Shown: positions 45,930 through 57,609 of the stretch, piece after piece
How positions within the stretch are numbered: the first letter of the stretch is position 1
Layout of the letters: each line of letters opens with the position of its first letter
Source: Lycorma delicatula
Lineage: Eukaryota; Arthropoda; Insecta; Hemiptera; Fulgoridae
DNA: 64,000 nucleotides
Direction: 5' to 3'
NCBI RefSeq assembly: GCF_047948215.1
Contig: NC_134455.1
Coordinates: forward strand, 297,141,647 to 297,205,646
The notes under the pieces: generated by a model
Seen by the model: the letters and a program-made list of their open reading frames with translations, nothing else
What the model was told of the DNA's origin: nothing
The model's database searches: none
Made by a program: the position numbers and the translations under genes

Positions 45930-46960
45930 GCCTAATATTTACATCTCAACGTATTTACCTCATCCTGCATCTTTAATGATCTGTTCATACACTATTATCT
46001 TTATTTTTCTCTAGTGTTTTTACTTCTGGAAGTCCGTTTATTACTAAATTAACTAAACTTTAATACATTGTTTACCTCTTGTGCCTCAAATTTTCTTCTT
46101 TTTCTATTTGTCTTACACCTCTTCATTTTGAATTTTATCAATCCATCTAATTTTCAACACCATATTTCAAAGGCTAATATTCTTTTGTTTTCTATTTTTT
46201 CTAATTTCCATGTTTCAATACCGTACAACACTACGTAGGGATTTAACAAAATTCTTTCTAATTCTTAGATCATGATAAGTAGCAGATTTCTTTTCTTCAT
46301 GAAAACCTTTATTTGCATGTACCAAACTGCTGTTAATATCTCAATTGCTTCCTCCATCCTTTATAATTTTACTTTCTAAATTCTCTACTTGTAATTTATT
46401 TTACTCCCTTTCTTAAAATTTAATCCTCCATTATCCTTCTTCATTAATTTTATTTATTTTTATACTGAAGTTTTTCCTGGTAGCAGTAAATCTATGTTAT
46501 TCAGTATTTATTTTAACTCATTTTTTGGCCTCTACTAAAACAAGTTTGTCATCAGAGAATTTTAACATCCTACTTTTTCTCCTCGGATTATGTGACCTTC
46601 AATAATATACTTTTAAATAAAAGTATAAGTTAAAAAAGTTAAATTAAACTAATGGGAACACTAAATCCTTGTTTCAATCTTCGAATCTGAGCACGGTTTT
46701 CTTCATCTTCCACTCACGCCGCCTCTATCTGATTCTTGTAATGAATGTAATAACTTCTTTCTCGCTATATTTAAGTCGGAATTTTGTTAAAATCTAGAAC
46801 ATTTTATTCCATTCCACAATATCAAAATATTTCTCCAGATATACAGATGGCAGGCTTTTCTTTTGTAAGCCTTTTCTCTAAAATTAATATGATAGACAGT
46901 GGACTTCTATCTATCCGTATTTTTTCTGTTACTGAGGATTTTCATTTTATACAACTTCTT
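45930..46960 (-). pseudogene. RTE-like LINE RT fragment
   Basis: Minus strand: KSLPSVYLEKYFDIVEWNKM (RT 'DLEKAFD.V.W.K' box), LTKFRLKYSEKEVI, RMLKFSDDKLVLVEAKK (the FADD.VLVAE box, both Asp present), LNPYVVLYGIETWKLEKIEN then KRILAFEIWC, and VLKIRWIDKIQNEEV. The order and the LYG.ETW..E....AFE.WC signature match the element at 18.5 kb, but the sequence is far more decayed and rich in stops. A continuation of this type of protein is found at 53.2 kb. Confidence 0.75.
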
Positions 46961-49900
46961 CCAAATATTCTATACGCCATCAGCTATGCAAGAATTTTCG
47001 ATGCCTGATAGTTAAAACTGTTATTTCGATAGTTCTGATCTTTATCTTCTCCTGCTCAATTTGGTTAGGTAGCAATCAAAACTCTGAAAATTTATATGTC
47101 ACGGGTGATCACTGATTATTTTTGTACGTTTACTGTGCGGTTAGTAATCGAAAATCAATTAAAAGCAATAACTTAATGTATGAAAAATTGATGTACGTTA
47201 CGTATAACCTACATTGAAAAACAAGGAGTAGGGGTTCGTGTGGAATTAGTTCAACCGCAGAATAACGATTAAATTAATTGCTGTTGCAATGTTGTTCTAT
47301 ATAAATTGCTCGCAGGCGAACTGGAAAGACGAAAGAAGTGGTGTTCCGGGGGTGGTGCGGAGCCACCGTTTCGACTGGAGGGTTGGTTGTGCGGCAATAG
47401 AATTAAAATACGCTGCAGGAAATGCTCGGGAATAAAGAGATAATTGGACAAACTTACTTCATGAAGAGATAGAACTGACGGTTCGACTCATCCTAGAGAT
47501 TATTACTCACTTCCCTAACGGGGCCAAATCGAATATCATTTTATATGAATAGAAACTTAAGATATTATTTACTGTTAGTTCCTTTCTACGTACTACGTAA
47601 TTTTCAAATAGTTTTATTCGCCGGATACTTTTAATGATTTTTATTTATTTCAATACACTTTAAAGGGGGAAAATCATAAATCTTAATTTTTTATATAGTA
47701 AGAGTGTCTAATACCTATTGAAAATTCATATTGCAATTAGTTTTATAGGATACCGACATATTTTATGTGTTTTGTCGGAAATATTCCATAATTAATCGAA
47801 AAAGTATATTTTACTTTGGAAAAAGTTGACGTAATCATTGTAGCAGTTTTATTACTTGACCTTTACCAATTCTTTTTTTCTGGTTTTATCCTCGTTTAGC
47901 TCACTTGAAATAATGTAATTAAAAATCTTTAGCGAAGCGTGGTTTGTTTATGAAGTGATTTGAAAAATGTCTTATTTGATTGATTGTTCTTTTATTGAAT
48001 CGTTCTTTGGTAGTTATAATGCTATCGTTGCAGGCTTATTTATTCTATTCGTTTTGTCCTACCCTTTTGTCCACCATTTTCCGTCAAAATATATTTTTTT
48101 CACCAAAGGAATATTTCTGAAGCTAAAATTAAACAGTATCTTTTTTCAGTAGTAATTTATTAAAGTTTTTATTTCGTATGTTACCGTACCGTTTTATCTT
48201 TATGTTGTATTAAAGAAACCTTTTCATATTCACTAATGATTTCTAAAGTTTTCTCATATCCTTTGTGTTATTCCTTCCCCAATGTTATGACTACCCCGTT
48301 TATTAACTGTTTGTTGCTCTTTAATTTTTATTTAGAACCTTTCTTTTGATTTTTTTTTTATCTATAAGAATTAAATTTTTCTCTCTTTAATAAAAAATAA
48401 AAAAAAATGTTCGTAAGTTTATCAAAATTCTATTTCTCTGTATTTTTAATTATTGCGTTCATACGGCTCACTCATCCAAATACAAGTTTGGTTAAGTAAC
48501 TTGAAATTCAAATGCATGAGAGTGTAGAGTAGCTTAGAACTCTTAATTGCGGTATAAATTAATAACTGTACTGTTGTTAATTAAAGGTTTAATATTTCAG
48601 TATACTTATTTTTTCGTAGAAGTAACTAATAGGTTGACGTTGAAAACCACCAAGAAAAGTATCGTTACTGTTTCTTTTTTGAATCCAAAACCTTCTGGTT
48701 GTAAACAATACATTTTGTCACGGAAGTTGACGCGGGTGATATGTAATAACAATTCAATTGCATTGGCGGTTTTTAAGTATTATTAGAGGTACTCGTAAAA
48801 GAAAATAAACAAAAAAATTATAATAAATAATACAAATATCATGATTTTTTAAATTAGTAAGAATGCTTGGTTATTTAAAAGAAATTTTTATAGCAAATTT
48901 ATTTCCTAACTCAACTAAGTTTGTTTCTTCGTTGTTTCTTATCTAACACTGAGAAAATTATATATATAGGAACAGAAATAAACTCTGCCGTCAGATAACT
49001 TTTTAACAAAAAAAAATTCTAAATCATTACGGAAAGTAGATTTGTTTCCGTAATACGAGTATTTTGAAAATTAAAGGTAGTCTAAAACTATACAAATGAA
49101 AAGTTATAGAAAAAAGGCCTTTGTAGGAAAATCTCTGTAATGAACCAAAAGGATTATTTATGATCCTTAAAATTTAGAAGCAGTTTTTATGTTGTTCTAA
49201 GAATTTATATTCGTATATTTTTAATTTTATACTAAAACATTTTGTTAGTTATTTTCCATATTAATCATTTTATATATTACTATTATTAACTTAAAAAATA
49301 ATAAATAAATAAGACTTGAATTAGTTATTTATATTTCTGAAAATATTTACTTGAGCTTTCATTTTATTAAATAAATGTAATAAATTTTCATTTAAACTGA
49401 TTTTGATTTTTGTTAAAATTCTTTTATACGAAAGTAATGTTATCAGCACAATACAGAGTTTCTTCATTAGTTATTTCCTTGCACAGATTTCGTTTTATGA
49501 AAGTTACTTTTTCATTTAAGTTAGTTCTATAATTTGTTTTATGACAGTACATTTCTTCTTTTTTTCGACAGTTTTTACTGATATTAAAAGTACTAGAGTA
49601 GTATAAGTAAAATGCGATAAAGAGAAGTCAATTAAAAACTGTGGAATTTTTTATTGTTTTTTTATTTAACTCGAATATGAATGCATGACTTTATTATACG
49701 AAATAATAAATTTCCTTTTTTATTTCTCAATTAAATTTTTATCATTGCTGTGAAACGAATTTGATTTTAAATTGAAACGACTTACAAAAAAAAAAAATTA
49801 TATGACAATTACGTGACTTTAAATAGTAGCGATAAAATGTAATGAAACAATCCACTGTCTCCTCCTTAATTTTCCGTCTTATATTTTTAAATTGTTAGTG

Positions 49901-50015
49901 TATTAAATTAGAATTTTTCATTTAAAAGGCAACTTATGTAAAAGTAAATTCAAAAACTTTTTTTATGTAATTAAATTATATAAAAGTGAAGCCAATTTAT
50001 GAAAATAAATTGGCA
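46961..50015. other. AT-rich sequence with one GC-richer patch, no gene recognised
   Basis: 47,300-47,440 is clearly richer in GC (for example gggggtggtgcggagccacc) and gives a 60-codon minus-strand frame of unknown nature; it could be a small host exon or a TE remnant. The rest is AT-rich with no motif. Confidence 0.45.
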
Positions 50016-50019
50016 AAGA

Positions 50020-50240
50020 ATTTCATTAATTTTTACTTCCCTGTACGAAGTAAAGAAGTATTGTGATCTCGAAAAATTTCGGTTTTCAGATTTCAACGGA
50101 AATATCCATTTTGAGTAGTTTCGATGTGATGTCTGTACCTACGTACATGTACTCACGTATCTAACTTGCATTACTCAAAAATGATTAGCTGTAGGATGTT
50201 GAAATTTTGGCTTTATATATATATATATATATGTTTATAT
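50020..50240. repeat. Dispersed repeat C, single copy here, with (TA)n end
   Basis: A distinctive block (acttccctgtacgaagtaaa, aaatttcggttttcagattt, caacggaaatatccattttg, ttactcaaaaatgattagct, gtaggatgttgaaattttgg) running into (TA)n at 50,216-50,231. I recall near-identical text as a high-copy repeat in other insect, probably hemipteran, genomes; no second copy exists in this window, so the call rests on memory. Confidence 0.45.
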
Positions 50241-51037
50241 AAATTTAAACATTTGCAAAAATTATACTATATACAAAATTGACAATCCCTCTTTAATTAT
50301 CCTTATTAAAAAGGATTGTTTTTTTTTGCAGTCGTGTTTTTTAATATGTGTCTTGTTTTTAAACAGAAAAATAAATATTTTACTTAAAGATAAAATATCT
50401 TTGTGTATGTTTTACTTATTTAACTTATTGTTTAAAATTCATATTTGAGTAATATTTTACAAATTGTTTGATATTTATCTACATTAGTGCCCTCTTTCAT
50501 AACTACTGGGTCCTTAAATATTTAGACTTATTTTGAAGATTTCCTACCAATTTTAGTAGATTTTCTTCGAGTTTACGTTTGGATGCTGTTTTTATGCCAA
50601 GCTACTCTTAAGCTATTTTGTAACATAAAATTCCTTGAGTTCTTTCTGAAGAACATTTTTTTTCAATGATAGAAGCGATCTGCATTAGATATTAAGTCAA
50701 AATAACGTACACATAAAAATTAAATTAATTTGAAAAATATACAATTGAAGTATACTACAAAAATTGATTCGGTGTACAACTGTATCGTGCAACTGTAATA
50801 ACTGAAAATAATACACGGCAAACTATTTACTACATTTGGTAATGCAATAAAATAAATACCTGCATCGCCAAAGTATATTTAAAATAAACTAAATTGACTA
50901 AAGGATTTTATAAATTTACTTTCCTTCAGGTTATATGGATTAACTTAGCGATTTTTCATGGTAATAGTGTGATAATTTTAATTAAATAAAATTATTATTT
51001 ATTCTACGTAAATAAACGTGTAATTAATTATCCAAAC
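50241..51037. other. AT-rich sequence, no gene recognised
   Basis: Nothing identified on either strand. Confidence 0.6.
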
Positions 51038-51818
51038 AATTTCTGCTACGTCTGTGGTGAGGTAACGTCGAAGTCTCAGAAAAGAAATATTACTCCACTG
51101 ATAAAAAAAGTCGTATAAACTGTATTTTGGATTAAATTAGGTGATCAGGATAAATCTTGGGCTCCTCATATTTGCTGTGCTTCTTGTGTAACATTGTTGA
51201 CTGATTGGCTAAATGGCTCTTGTCACATGCAACTTAGATACACTAAGTTCTGTTGCTTTTTGTGCGAGTGGGACAGCAGGAATAGGAAAAAAATAACATA
51301 AGTGAGCAGTGGCCAAGGAGAAAGGTGCTGACTGTAGGAGAGAAGAATATTGTTAGTCGGCATTAATCAAACTAGAAAACGTTTATCCCACCACTACACA
51401 TTAAGCTAGGTTTATTCAGAAATTTTGTTAAAGCAGTGGATCGTAATGGTGCAGGGTTTTTGTTTTTGAAAAATTAAATTCCCTAATGTAAACGATGCTA
51501 AAATAAAGGACGGTATATTTGTTGGGCCACAAATGAGAAAACTAATGAATGATCCGGCGTTTGAAAAATGTTTGAATGATCTGGAGGTTGCTGCATGGAA
51601 ATATTTTCAGTGTGGTAAAATCTTCCTTGGAAACCATAATGCCAGTAACCACAGAGAACTTGTGAGTGAATTATTATAGTGAGTGGAAAACTGTAAAGAA
51701 CTTCGGTGTAACATTTCACCCAAAATCTCTCTTTCTTACATTTACATTTGGATTTTTCCCTAACAATCTCAGCGCTGTCAGTGATATACATGGAGAACAC
51801 TTTCACCAGGAGATATCT
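51038..51818 (+). pseudogene. Relic of a multicopy arthropod ORF family, part 1
   Basis: Plus strand, with stops and frameshifts: NFCYVCGEVTSKSQKRNITP, LIKKVV, KLGDQDKSWAPHICCASCVT then LLTDWLNGSCHM; immediately QLRYTKFCCFLCEWDSRNRK; then AVAKEKGADCR, ENVYPTTTH, a worn 'IKLGL.KNFVKAMD.NG.GF.YL' stretch, GVFVGPQ-like text, KTVKNFGV and LTFTFGFFPNNLSAVSDIHG then EHFHQEIS. I remember this domain order (paired CxxC, GDQDK.WAPH.CC, GYTKFCCFLCEWDSR, HLDFFPENLGAVSDEHGERFHQDIS) from unannotated proteins present in many copies in aphid and other arthropod genomes. About 250 residues between GSCHM and the TKFCCFLCEWD box are missing. Function unknown; a TE origin is likely but not shown. Confidence 0.65.
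51802..51818. repeat. 17-bp target duplication, left copy
   Basis: ttcaccaggagatatct, repeated exactly at 52,806-52,822 and flanking the 987-bp insertion. Confidence 0.9.
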
Positions 51819-52805
51819 TTTTTATTTGAGGTGGAGGAACCTCATTTACGGGCGCCGAAGCAGTGTCCCATTCGCTAACAGGTTCCGCATGCTGTTACAG
51901 AAAATGTGTATGTATTTGTGCGCACTACCGACTAAACCTCTACCCCTGGCGACCTCACCTTCTGAGGAAATCGCTAATAAAGCATTACATCAGGAGCGGG
52001 GTAAGCGCCCACACACACATTCGGTCTCCACTGGCAAACATCATCCATACCAAACCACTACAAGAAAACCTAAAGAGAAAAATAACATTCAGAAAATAGG
52101 TACTAACCTATTTAGTACCTGTTAGCACCTAACAGGTACTAAGACGTACCATACACATTTATACATTCATACAATCAAGCCAACACAAGACAAGTGCACC
52201 ACAATCAAGAAGACATGGCCACAAGATATAACTTATCCACCAAAGTACACTCAAAAGTTAATTAAATTTCCACAATCTCACCCAGAGTACACAAAACAGA
52301 CACCCACAAACTAACACACAGACACAACTCAACTACTTTCCATTTATCACTTACCCACGCGACCGTCAGCCATAATCATAAAAACGTGAGCAACACCATC
52401 AGGCACCGGGAGTGGAGTGTCCACGGCCTCACGGCACCAAAGTGACCCCCCTCATGTTCGAGAGGGCCTCCAAGGCACTCAGCCGCACACCTGTGAAACC
52501 CGGCATCCTCCGACGCCTCATTCCGTTGCAGGCCGCGCCAATGCAAACAAAACTTCAGTCCTCAATGTAAATAACGAAAATAGCATCTATTGTCAGACGC
52601 AATAAAGCCGATCTCGTAAAGGGTAGAATAAAAAAGTAAACCTGTTAATCGATAATCAAAAGATTCACAAGATACTTCCGTAAAAATTCCACCAATCAAT
52701 CCCAATCGTCCGTACCGAAAAAGTCACCGAAAAATCAACCAAAAAGGATAAAATCGCGGAGCAAACGAAATACACGCCCACACTGTGTGAGTTCATCCAC
52801 TCGAA
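51819..52805 (-). mobile_element. 987-bp retroposed insertion (unclassified LINE-derived or long SINE)
   Basis: Bounded by a perfect 17-bp duplication. The left edge is ttttttatttgaggtggagg, so on the minus strand the element ends ...cctcaaataaaaaa, an A-rich 3' end typical of elements inserted by LINE machinery. Its minus-strand 5' end is cgagtggatgaactcacaca. GC is higher than in the flanks, especially 52,390-52,560. No frame with an RT, endonuclease or gag motif is visible, so it is non-autonomous: an internally deleted LINE or a long SINE. It carries an inverted repeat at 52,112-52,142. Confidence 0.8.
52112..52142. repeat. Hairpin with 14-bp arms
   Basis: Arms ttagtacctgttag and ctaacaggtactaa around cac, inside the retroposed insertion; related words (aggtactaacct) lie just before it. 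Confidence 0.9.
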
Positions 52806-52950
52806 TTCACCAGGAGATATCTACAATGGAAACACAGTACCGGGGAAAATGGAACCCAAAAATGTAAGCTAAAACTACTGATCGAATCTAAAGGGACATC
52901 TACCTACAGAAAATTACAGCAGAAAATCCAAAAGAAATAAATTTTAGGCG
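52806..52950 (+). pseudogene. Relic of the multicopy ORF family, part 2 (C-terminus)
   Basis: Resumes exactly after the insertion, beginning with the right copy of the 17-bp duplication (52,806-52,822). Plus strand: HQEISTMETQYRGKWNPKM, then worn text ending in a shifted RKSKRNKF before a stop at about 52,946. This matches the C-terminus I remember for the family (HQDIS.ME.RYQGKW.P.MLADYCW...RD.P...Y.RKS...F). Joining the two parts on one copy of the duplication restores the order of motifs. Confidence 0.7.
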
Positions 52951-53194
52951 AGTTCAAAATGCATGTAATGTGTAGACATACTACATTCACCATACATTTT
53001 TTGTTTCAAAAGAAGTTCAATTACAAAAAATCTGAGCCCGATAGGAAAAAATTATTAATATACATGAAATCAGCATAAAAAATACTATAAGAAACAGCCA
53101 TTCACTCTCATTTAACCAAAAAAAAAATTATTTTGTTGACCATTGTAATTGCAAACTGTTGCACACGGTGAAACTATATAATAGTCATCATCAT
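52951..53194. other. AT-rich spacer, nothing recognised
   Basis: Short AT-rich stretch between two relics. Confidence 0.6.
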
Positions 53195-53550
53195 ATGGTT
53201 ATGTACCCTGAGGCTGGTCTCTTGCGCCGTGTCTGTCTCCATTCTTCTCAATTCCCAGCTAAACTTTAAGATCATGACATCTCTCACCTTCAGATCTTCG
53301 ATAATTTTACTACTTCCCGCCTATCGTTTTTCGCTCTTTTATAGCACGTTGGATACTTTTCTAGCACTGTTTTAATCAATTGTTCACCTTTCATGAAATG
53401 TCCAATTCAGTGAGCTTTCCTATTACGAATTGTTCTGATTAAGTTTCTATTTTCATTAACTCTCCTCATAAATTTTTATTTTTTCACCCTGTTTTCCCAT
53501 ATAATTCCTTCAATTTCCTCCACGCCCACATCTGTCTCCTTTTGAAAATA
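53195..53550 (-). pseudogene. RTE-like LINE ORF2 C-terminal fragment
   Basis: Minus strand: VGVEEIEGIIWENRVKK, FMRRVNENRNLIRTIRNRKA, IGHFMKGEQLIKTVLEKY, then NDRREVVKLSKI and SLAGN.EEWRQTRRKRPASG. This follows the 'RI.WTEKVRNE.VL..V.E.R.LL.TI..RK..WIGH.LR...LL...IEGK' close of RTE-like LINE proteins, the part that comes after the LYG.ETW box seen at 18.8 and 46.2 kb. Two stops interrupt it. Confidence 0.75.
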
Positions 53551-54585
53551 TATACCTAACGGTATCGTAATTATTAAAATACATTGTTTAGCAAAAAAAA
53601 TGTTCTACCTTACAGAGAGTCGAAATAAAATAATTTTTAAGTTTATAAACTTGCTGCCATTTTTAATTTGCTGTCGGAAATGGTAAGTACGGAAGTACTT
53701 AAACGAAAGATAAACCTCTGTTTTTTAGAAATGTATTGTTTTCAAACTATGATTTTTTTATTTATTAACGAAGTTATAAATATAGAAATTGAACTATCAG
53801 ATAAACAGGCGAAGAAAAGTTACACTTTACGAATAATTTTTCATTACTTCTACAGGTTTTCTTCAAATTAATTGCAATCATAAAAATAACCAAAGAACTA
53901 GTTTTAACAAAGTATAAAACTCAGTTTGTTTTTTTAGTTAAGTGATTTTTAAAATGTATCTCTTCGAAGATAAACTGCTTTTTCTTTAGTAAGGTGTAAA
54001 CAAAAACTGTTACATATGTGTACAAGTTATAAATGTAAACAGTGTATGGTATTATTTAGCTTTTATTATTTTTTTAGCTTGAGGTAGCCTTTTCAATCGT
54101 TTTATTTTGTTAAAAAGTTTAATACTGTACTGGAAATAAAATAGATTAGGTTCGAAAAGCTTTTTAACTTTTTTATACCCCTGGGGGTTTACCGAAGTTG
54201 GGATATGTGATTCACTGATTGTTCTTTTGATTATCCTCATAGTAACTATTTAACGAATGGATAAATTTCAATGCGATTTTTTTTTACTGATTTTTACTCT
54301 CTTCGGAAAACAATTTAAATATTAAAATTTGCAATTTTTTTAGAATTAACTTTTGAATATTTTTTTTTGTTATTCTTAATTCCGCTTGAGATGGTTCTTC
54401 TGAACTCAAGCCGGACTGCATTAATTATTGTTTAACCTGTTTACATATCTATATGTATTAAACGTTTATTTTTTTAATTTTAACGTTTATATGATTATTC
54501 AAATAACCACAGAAGTTTTTACGCTCCTAAAAAAAGTTCAGAGTTTCTACACGACAATAACTCCTGTCGTGGAGTGAAAATAAAA
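53551..54585. other. AT-rich sequence, no gene recognised
   Basis: Frames of 62-67 codons on both strands show no motif. Confidence 0.6.
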
Positions 54586-54860
54586 TATTGTCTTCGCCTG
54601 TAGAGAATAAAGCTATTATATACGACAGTCTTAGAAGCGAAAGTGTGGCCATGTTCAGGATAAAAAGTGGCCATGACTGTCTTGGTGCCCATTTGGACCT
54701 AATAAATATATATCCTACATCTAGATGTGTCATTTGTAAGGCAGAAAACAGTGAATGAACGTGATTATTTTAAAAATTGTAAACGGATGTCTGTGGGAAA
54801 GATCTGTTGGTTAATACGAAAATTGATGATTTTTTATCAAAATTGAGCCTTTGTAATAAA
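54586..54860 (+). pseudogene. LINE ORF2 C-terminal fragment
   Basis: Plus strand: SVAMFRIKSGHDCLGAHLDL, then INIYPTSRCVICKAENSE. This is the 'VA.FR..TGHD.L..HL.RIGI...P.C.LC...E.MD..HL' close that follows RNase H in several LINE groups. Upstream RNase H sequence is not recognisable and the downstream end fades by 54,860. Different in sequence from the fragment at 6.3 kb, so from another family. Confidence 0.7.
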
Positions 54861-54904
54861 TAATTGATTATTGAAACGTATAACATTAATTTGTGTAATT
54901 TGTT

Positions 54905-55075
54905 TACATGACTGCCCAAAAATAAGTGTAATGTATTTAGGTATTTAAGCGTAATGCATGTTGTATATTTGTTCCACCCTAGCGGCTGGTCGGCTGAACC
55001 GATTTATATGTATGACCCCGCGTTGGAATTCTTACGTAGCCGGGCGTATAATAGACTTATACATATATATTTTTT
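54905..55075 (-). repeat. Dispersed repeat B, copy 2
   Basis: Reverse complement of 955-1,110: catgactgcccaaaaa, agtgtaatgtatttaggt, ttgttccacc, ggctgaaccgattta, gaccccgcgttggaattctt, acgta..cggg. A 112-codon plus-strand frame (54,958-55,296) runs through it but corresponds to no protein and is not conserved in copy 1. Confidence 0.65.
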
Positions 55076-55957
55076 TATTATTTTTTTTTAATCAATCCTT
55101 TAAAAATCCATATCACCTCTGCACTAATAATATAAATTCAAAAATATATGATTCACCCACGTACAGATATAAGAAAAGTCTTACTTATTTGTACAATTAT
55201 AATGTTTCGTGTATATTTAGTACTTTCGTGAAAAATTATAAATGTATAAATAAGGTTAGAGTTGTCTTATATCTGTACTCGGGTGGATTAAGTTGAATCA
55301 TATATTTTGGAATCTATATATCCATATGTTTAAATAAATTTTAAAAAATTGAAGAAAACATTTTTCATATACAAAATTGTCACCTGCAGGCTCTTAAATT
55401 ATACTATGTTAGAGAGGCAGTAGTGTTTTTTTATTTTTAATATTTATCCCTTGTAAATCGTTGTGTTATTCTTTGTTTAACTTTGATGTAAAAATTCTTT
55501 GAAAATTATGTAAAAATCACTGATTTCTAACATTTGTATATAGGAATCTAATAGATTTTACTGTCCCGTAGGACCTTTCCTTTCTGCTTTCTGTTCTTTA
55601 GGATTCTTTGTTACAAATAACAGACATTATTCCTTCCCTTATCTGAATACTAACGGAATTGCGGGTCTGCTTGATAAAAAAAAAATGTGAGCCATATATC
55701 TTTTATAGCAGTTTGATTTTTCTACCTACAAATATTTTGTTGCAAAAGAGGTTGATTGTTCCTTTCCGTCTGCTGTATTGTAATATATTATGTTTATTAC
55801 ATAAACATCATTTTAAAATATTTTATATTGTAAATAGTGTATTTAATAATTTTTTTTAATGTAAATGTAGTATTTGCTTCTAGAAAATTAAAATTATATA
55901 CAGCATAATTAACTTTAATTATAAGTATTATTTTTAATTTAAATTAGGCATTTAAAT

Positions 55958-55995
55958 TAGGCCGACGGGGGAATGTAAGTTCCCCCGTCGGCCTA
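55958..55995. repeat. GC-rich hairpin, 16-bp arms
   Basis: Arms taggccgacgggggaa and its exact reverse complement around the loop tgtaag, set in very AT-rich sequence. Confidence 0.95.
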
Positions 55996-57587
55996 TTATA
56001 TTAATTGTAAAAAGTTTCTACTATTAATATAATATAATATAAAAAAACAAAAAAATGTGATTAGAAAAGAGAATTTTGTACTAAATTGAGTTGTCACTTT
56101 GTAAAACGGTGTTCAAATTTCTTTTCTATTTGAAATTTTATAAATGGAAACTTAATTTCCGTTTACAAAATTAAATTAGTAGAGTTGGATTAATTAATGA
56201 TCCTAATTATTTATATTATAATTTTTTTAGGAAATCATTTTACAAAATTCTAAGATAGATTCATAACAAGCTGATTTATCTTTATGTTTCTCAAGGTCAT
56301 CTCAAAAGAGAACTCTCAGTCAGAATTTCAATAAATGTGTAGCATGAAAATAATTTCAGATTTTATTGGCTCGTTACATCCTTAACGAGCAAATCATAAA
56401 AAAATTGTCTCCACCAAATAAAAAAAATAAATAAATAGATTTAACAAGGAAGGTTGCTTAAAATTTGATTTAATCCGTTGAAAGCTTTTGCTAAAATGCA
56501 TCCTTCAGAATGTACATTAAAAAAAAACTCAGCCAAGAAGGATATAACTTTTATTGTTGTTAATTTTATTCATTTCTTTAAGGTTAATAGTACGTAAGAT
56601 AAAACTTATATCATGAGAAATTTCAAGGTTTTCTTTGTTATTGAATTTAAGCAAATGTAAATTGGGATCAAACTTAAAATTGCATAATACAAACTGTTCA
56701 AAACAGAATATATTTTGCAATGTTTATGAACGTAGGTTATCTTTAAAATAAATATAAAATAAAATAACTTTTCAAAATAACGAAAAATTATAATTAAAAC
56801 AAAGCAAAATTATAAACAACAAATTGATTTAACAATACTAAATTTGAAGTCATTTTAAAATCGGTATAAGATATAAGATCCCGAAATATTAAAACTGAGA
56901 AATAAAAAATTTTTATTTATTTTCCTGATGTGTAACTTGCAATCTGTTCAACTAGTGAATAATATTAGATCCTCTGCAGCTGTATCTAAGATTTTAATCG
57001 TGTAAATGATCTTTTCGGTTAAAATAAGATCGTTAAAATAGTTTTTATCGATCATGTGTAGTACCGTAAACCCAGAAAAACAGATAAAAATCAAAATCAC
57101 GAGCTAAGATAGTAAAAAACGGTACATCTTTGTGTTCAAAATCGAAAAAAAAATGGATGAGTCAGTTTTTTGTGACGTGAGAATATGAAACTTATCTTAA
57201 TGATTTAGATACAAAACTTTAATTATGTGCTCACTAAGAAAAATCAACTTAAGAAAATAAAATGCGTTAAATCTACATCAATAATGTGTAAATTTCATTT
57301 CCGGGTCTAATGTTTTAAATCAATTTTCTGTGGAATATGATTTAGTCATTAAATCAAATAGTTATTTTACGAAAAATGACACTGTAATATGCTACATAAT
57401 CTTTTTTTAAGCCTTACTGTTCACCCACTTATTTAAATAAATTCAATCAAGCCATCTAGAAAAATTTACACATCAAACCTTCTTCAAAATGCATTAGTTA
57501 ACAAATTATTTGTATCGGTCTAATGATTTTCTGTGTTTTAAGCGTGCATCACAGCAAAAAAAAAACAAAAAAACGCACACACAGTTT

Positions 57588-57609
57588 CCTGATTTATATA
57601 TAAATCAGG
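57588..57609. repeat. 22-bp perfect palindrome
   Basis: cctgatttata followed by its reverse complement with no spacer. Confidence 0.9.

Noticed and set aside
54958..55296. 112-codon plus-strand frame through repeat B
   Set aside because: Not preserved in the other repeat B copy and of low-complexity composition.
55958..55995. Bacterial-type terminator
   Set aside because: No T-run follows, and the context is a eukaryotic repeat-rich region without genes.
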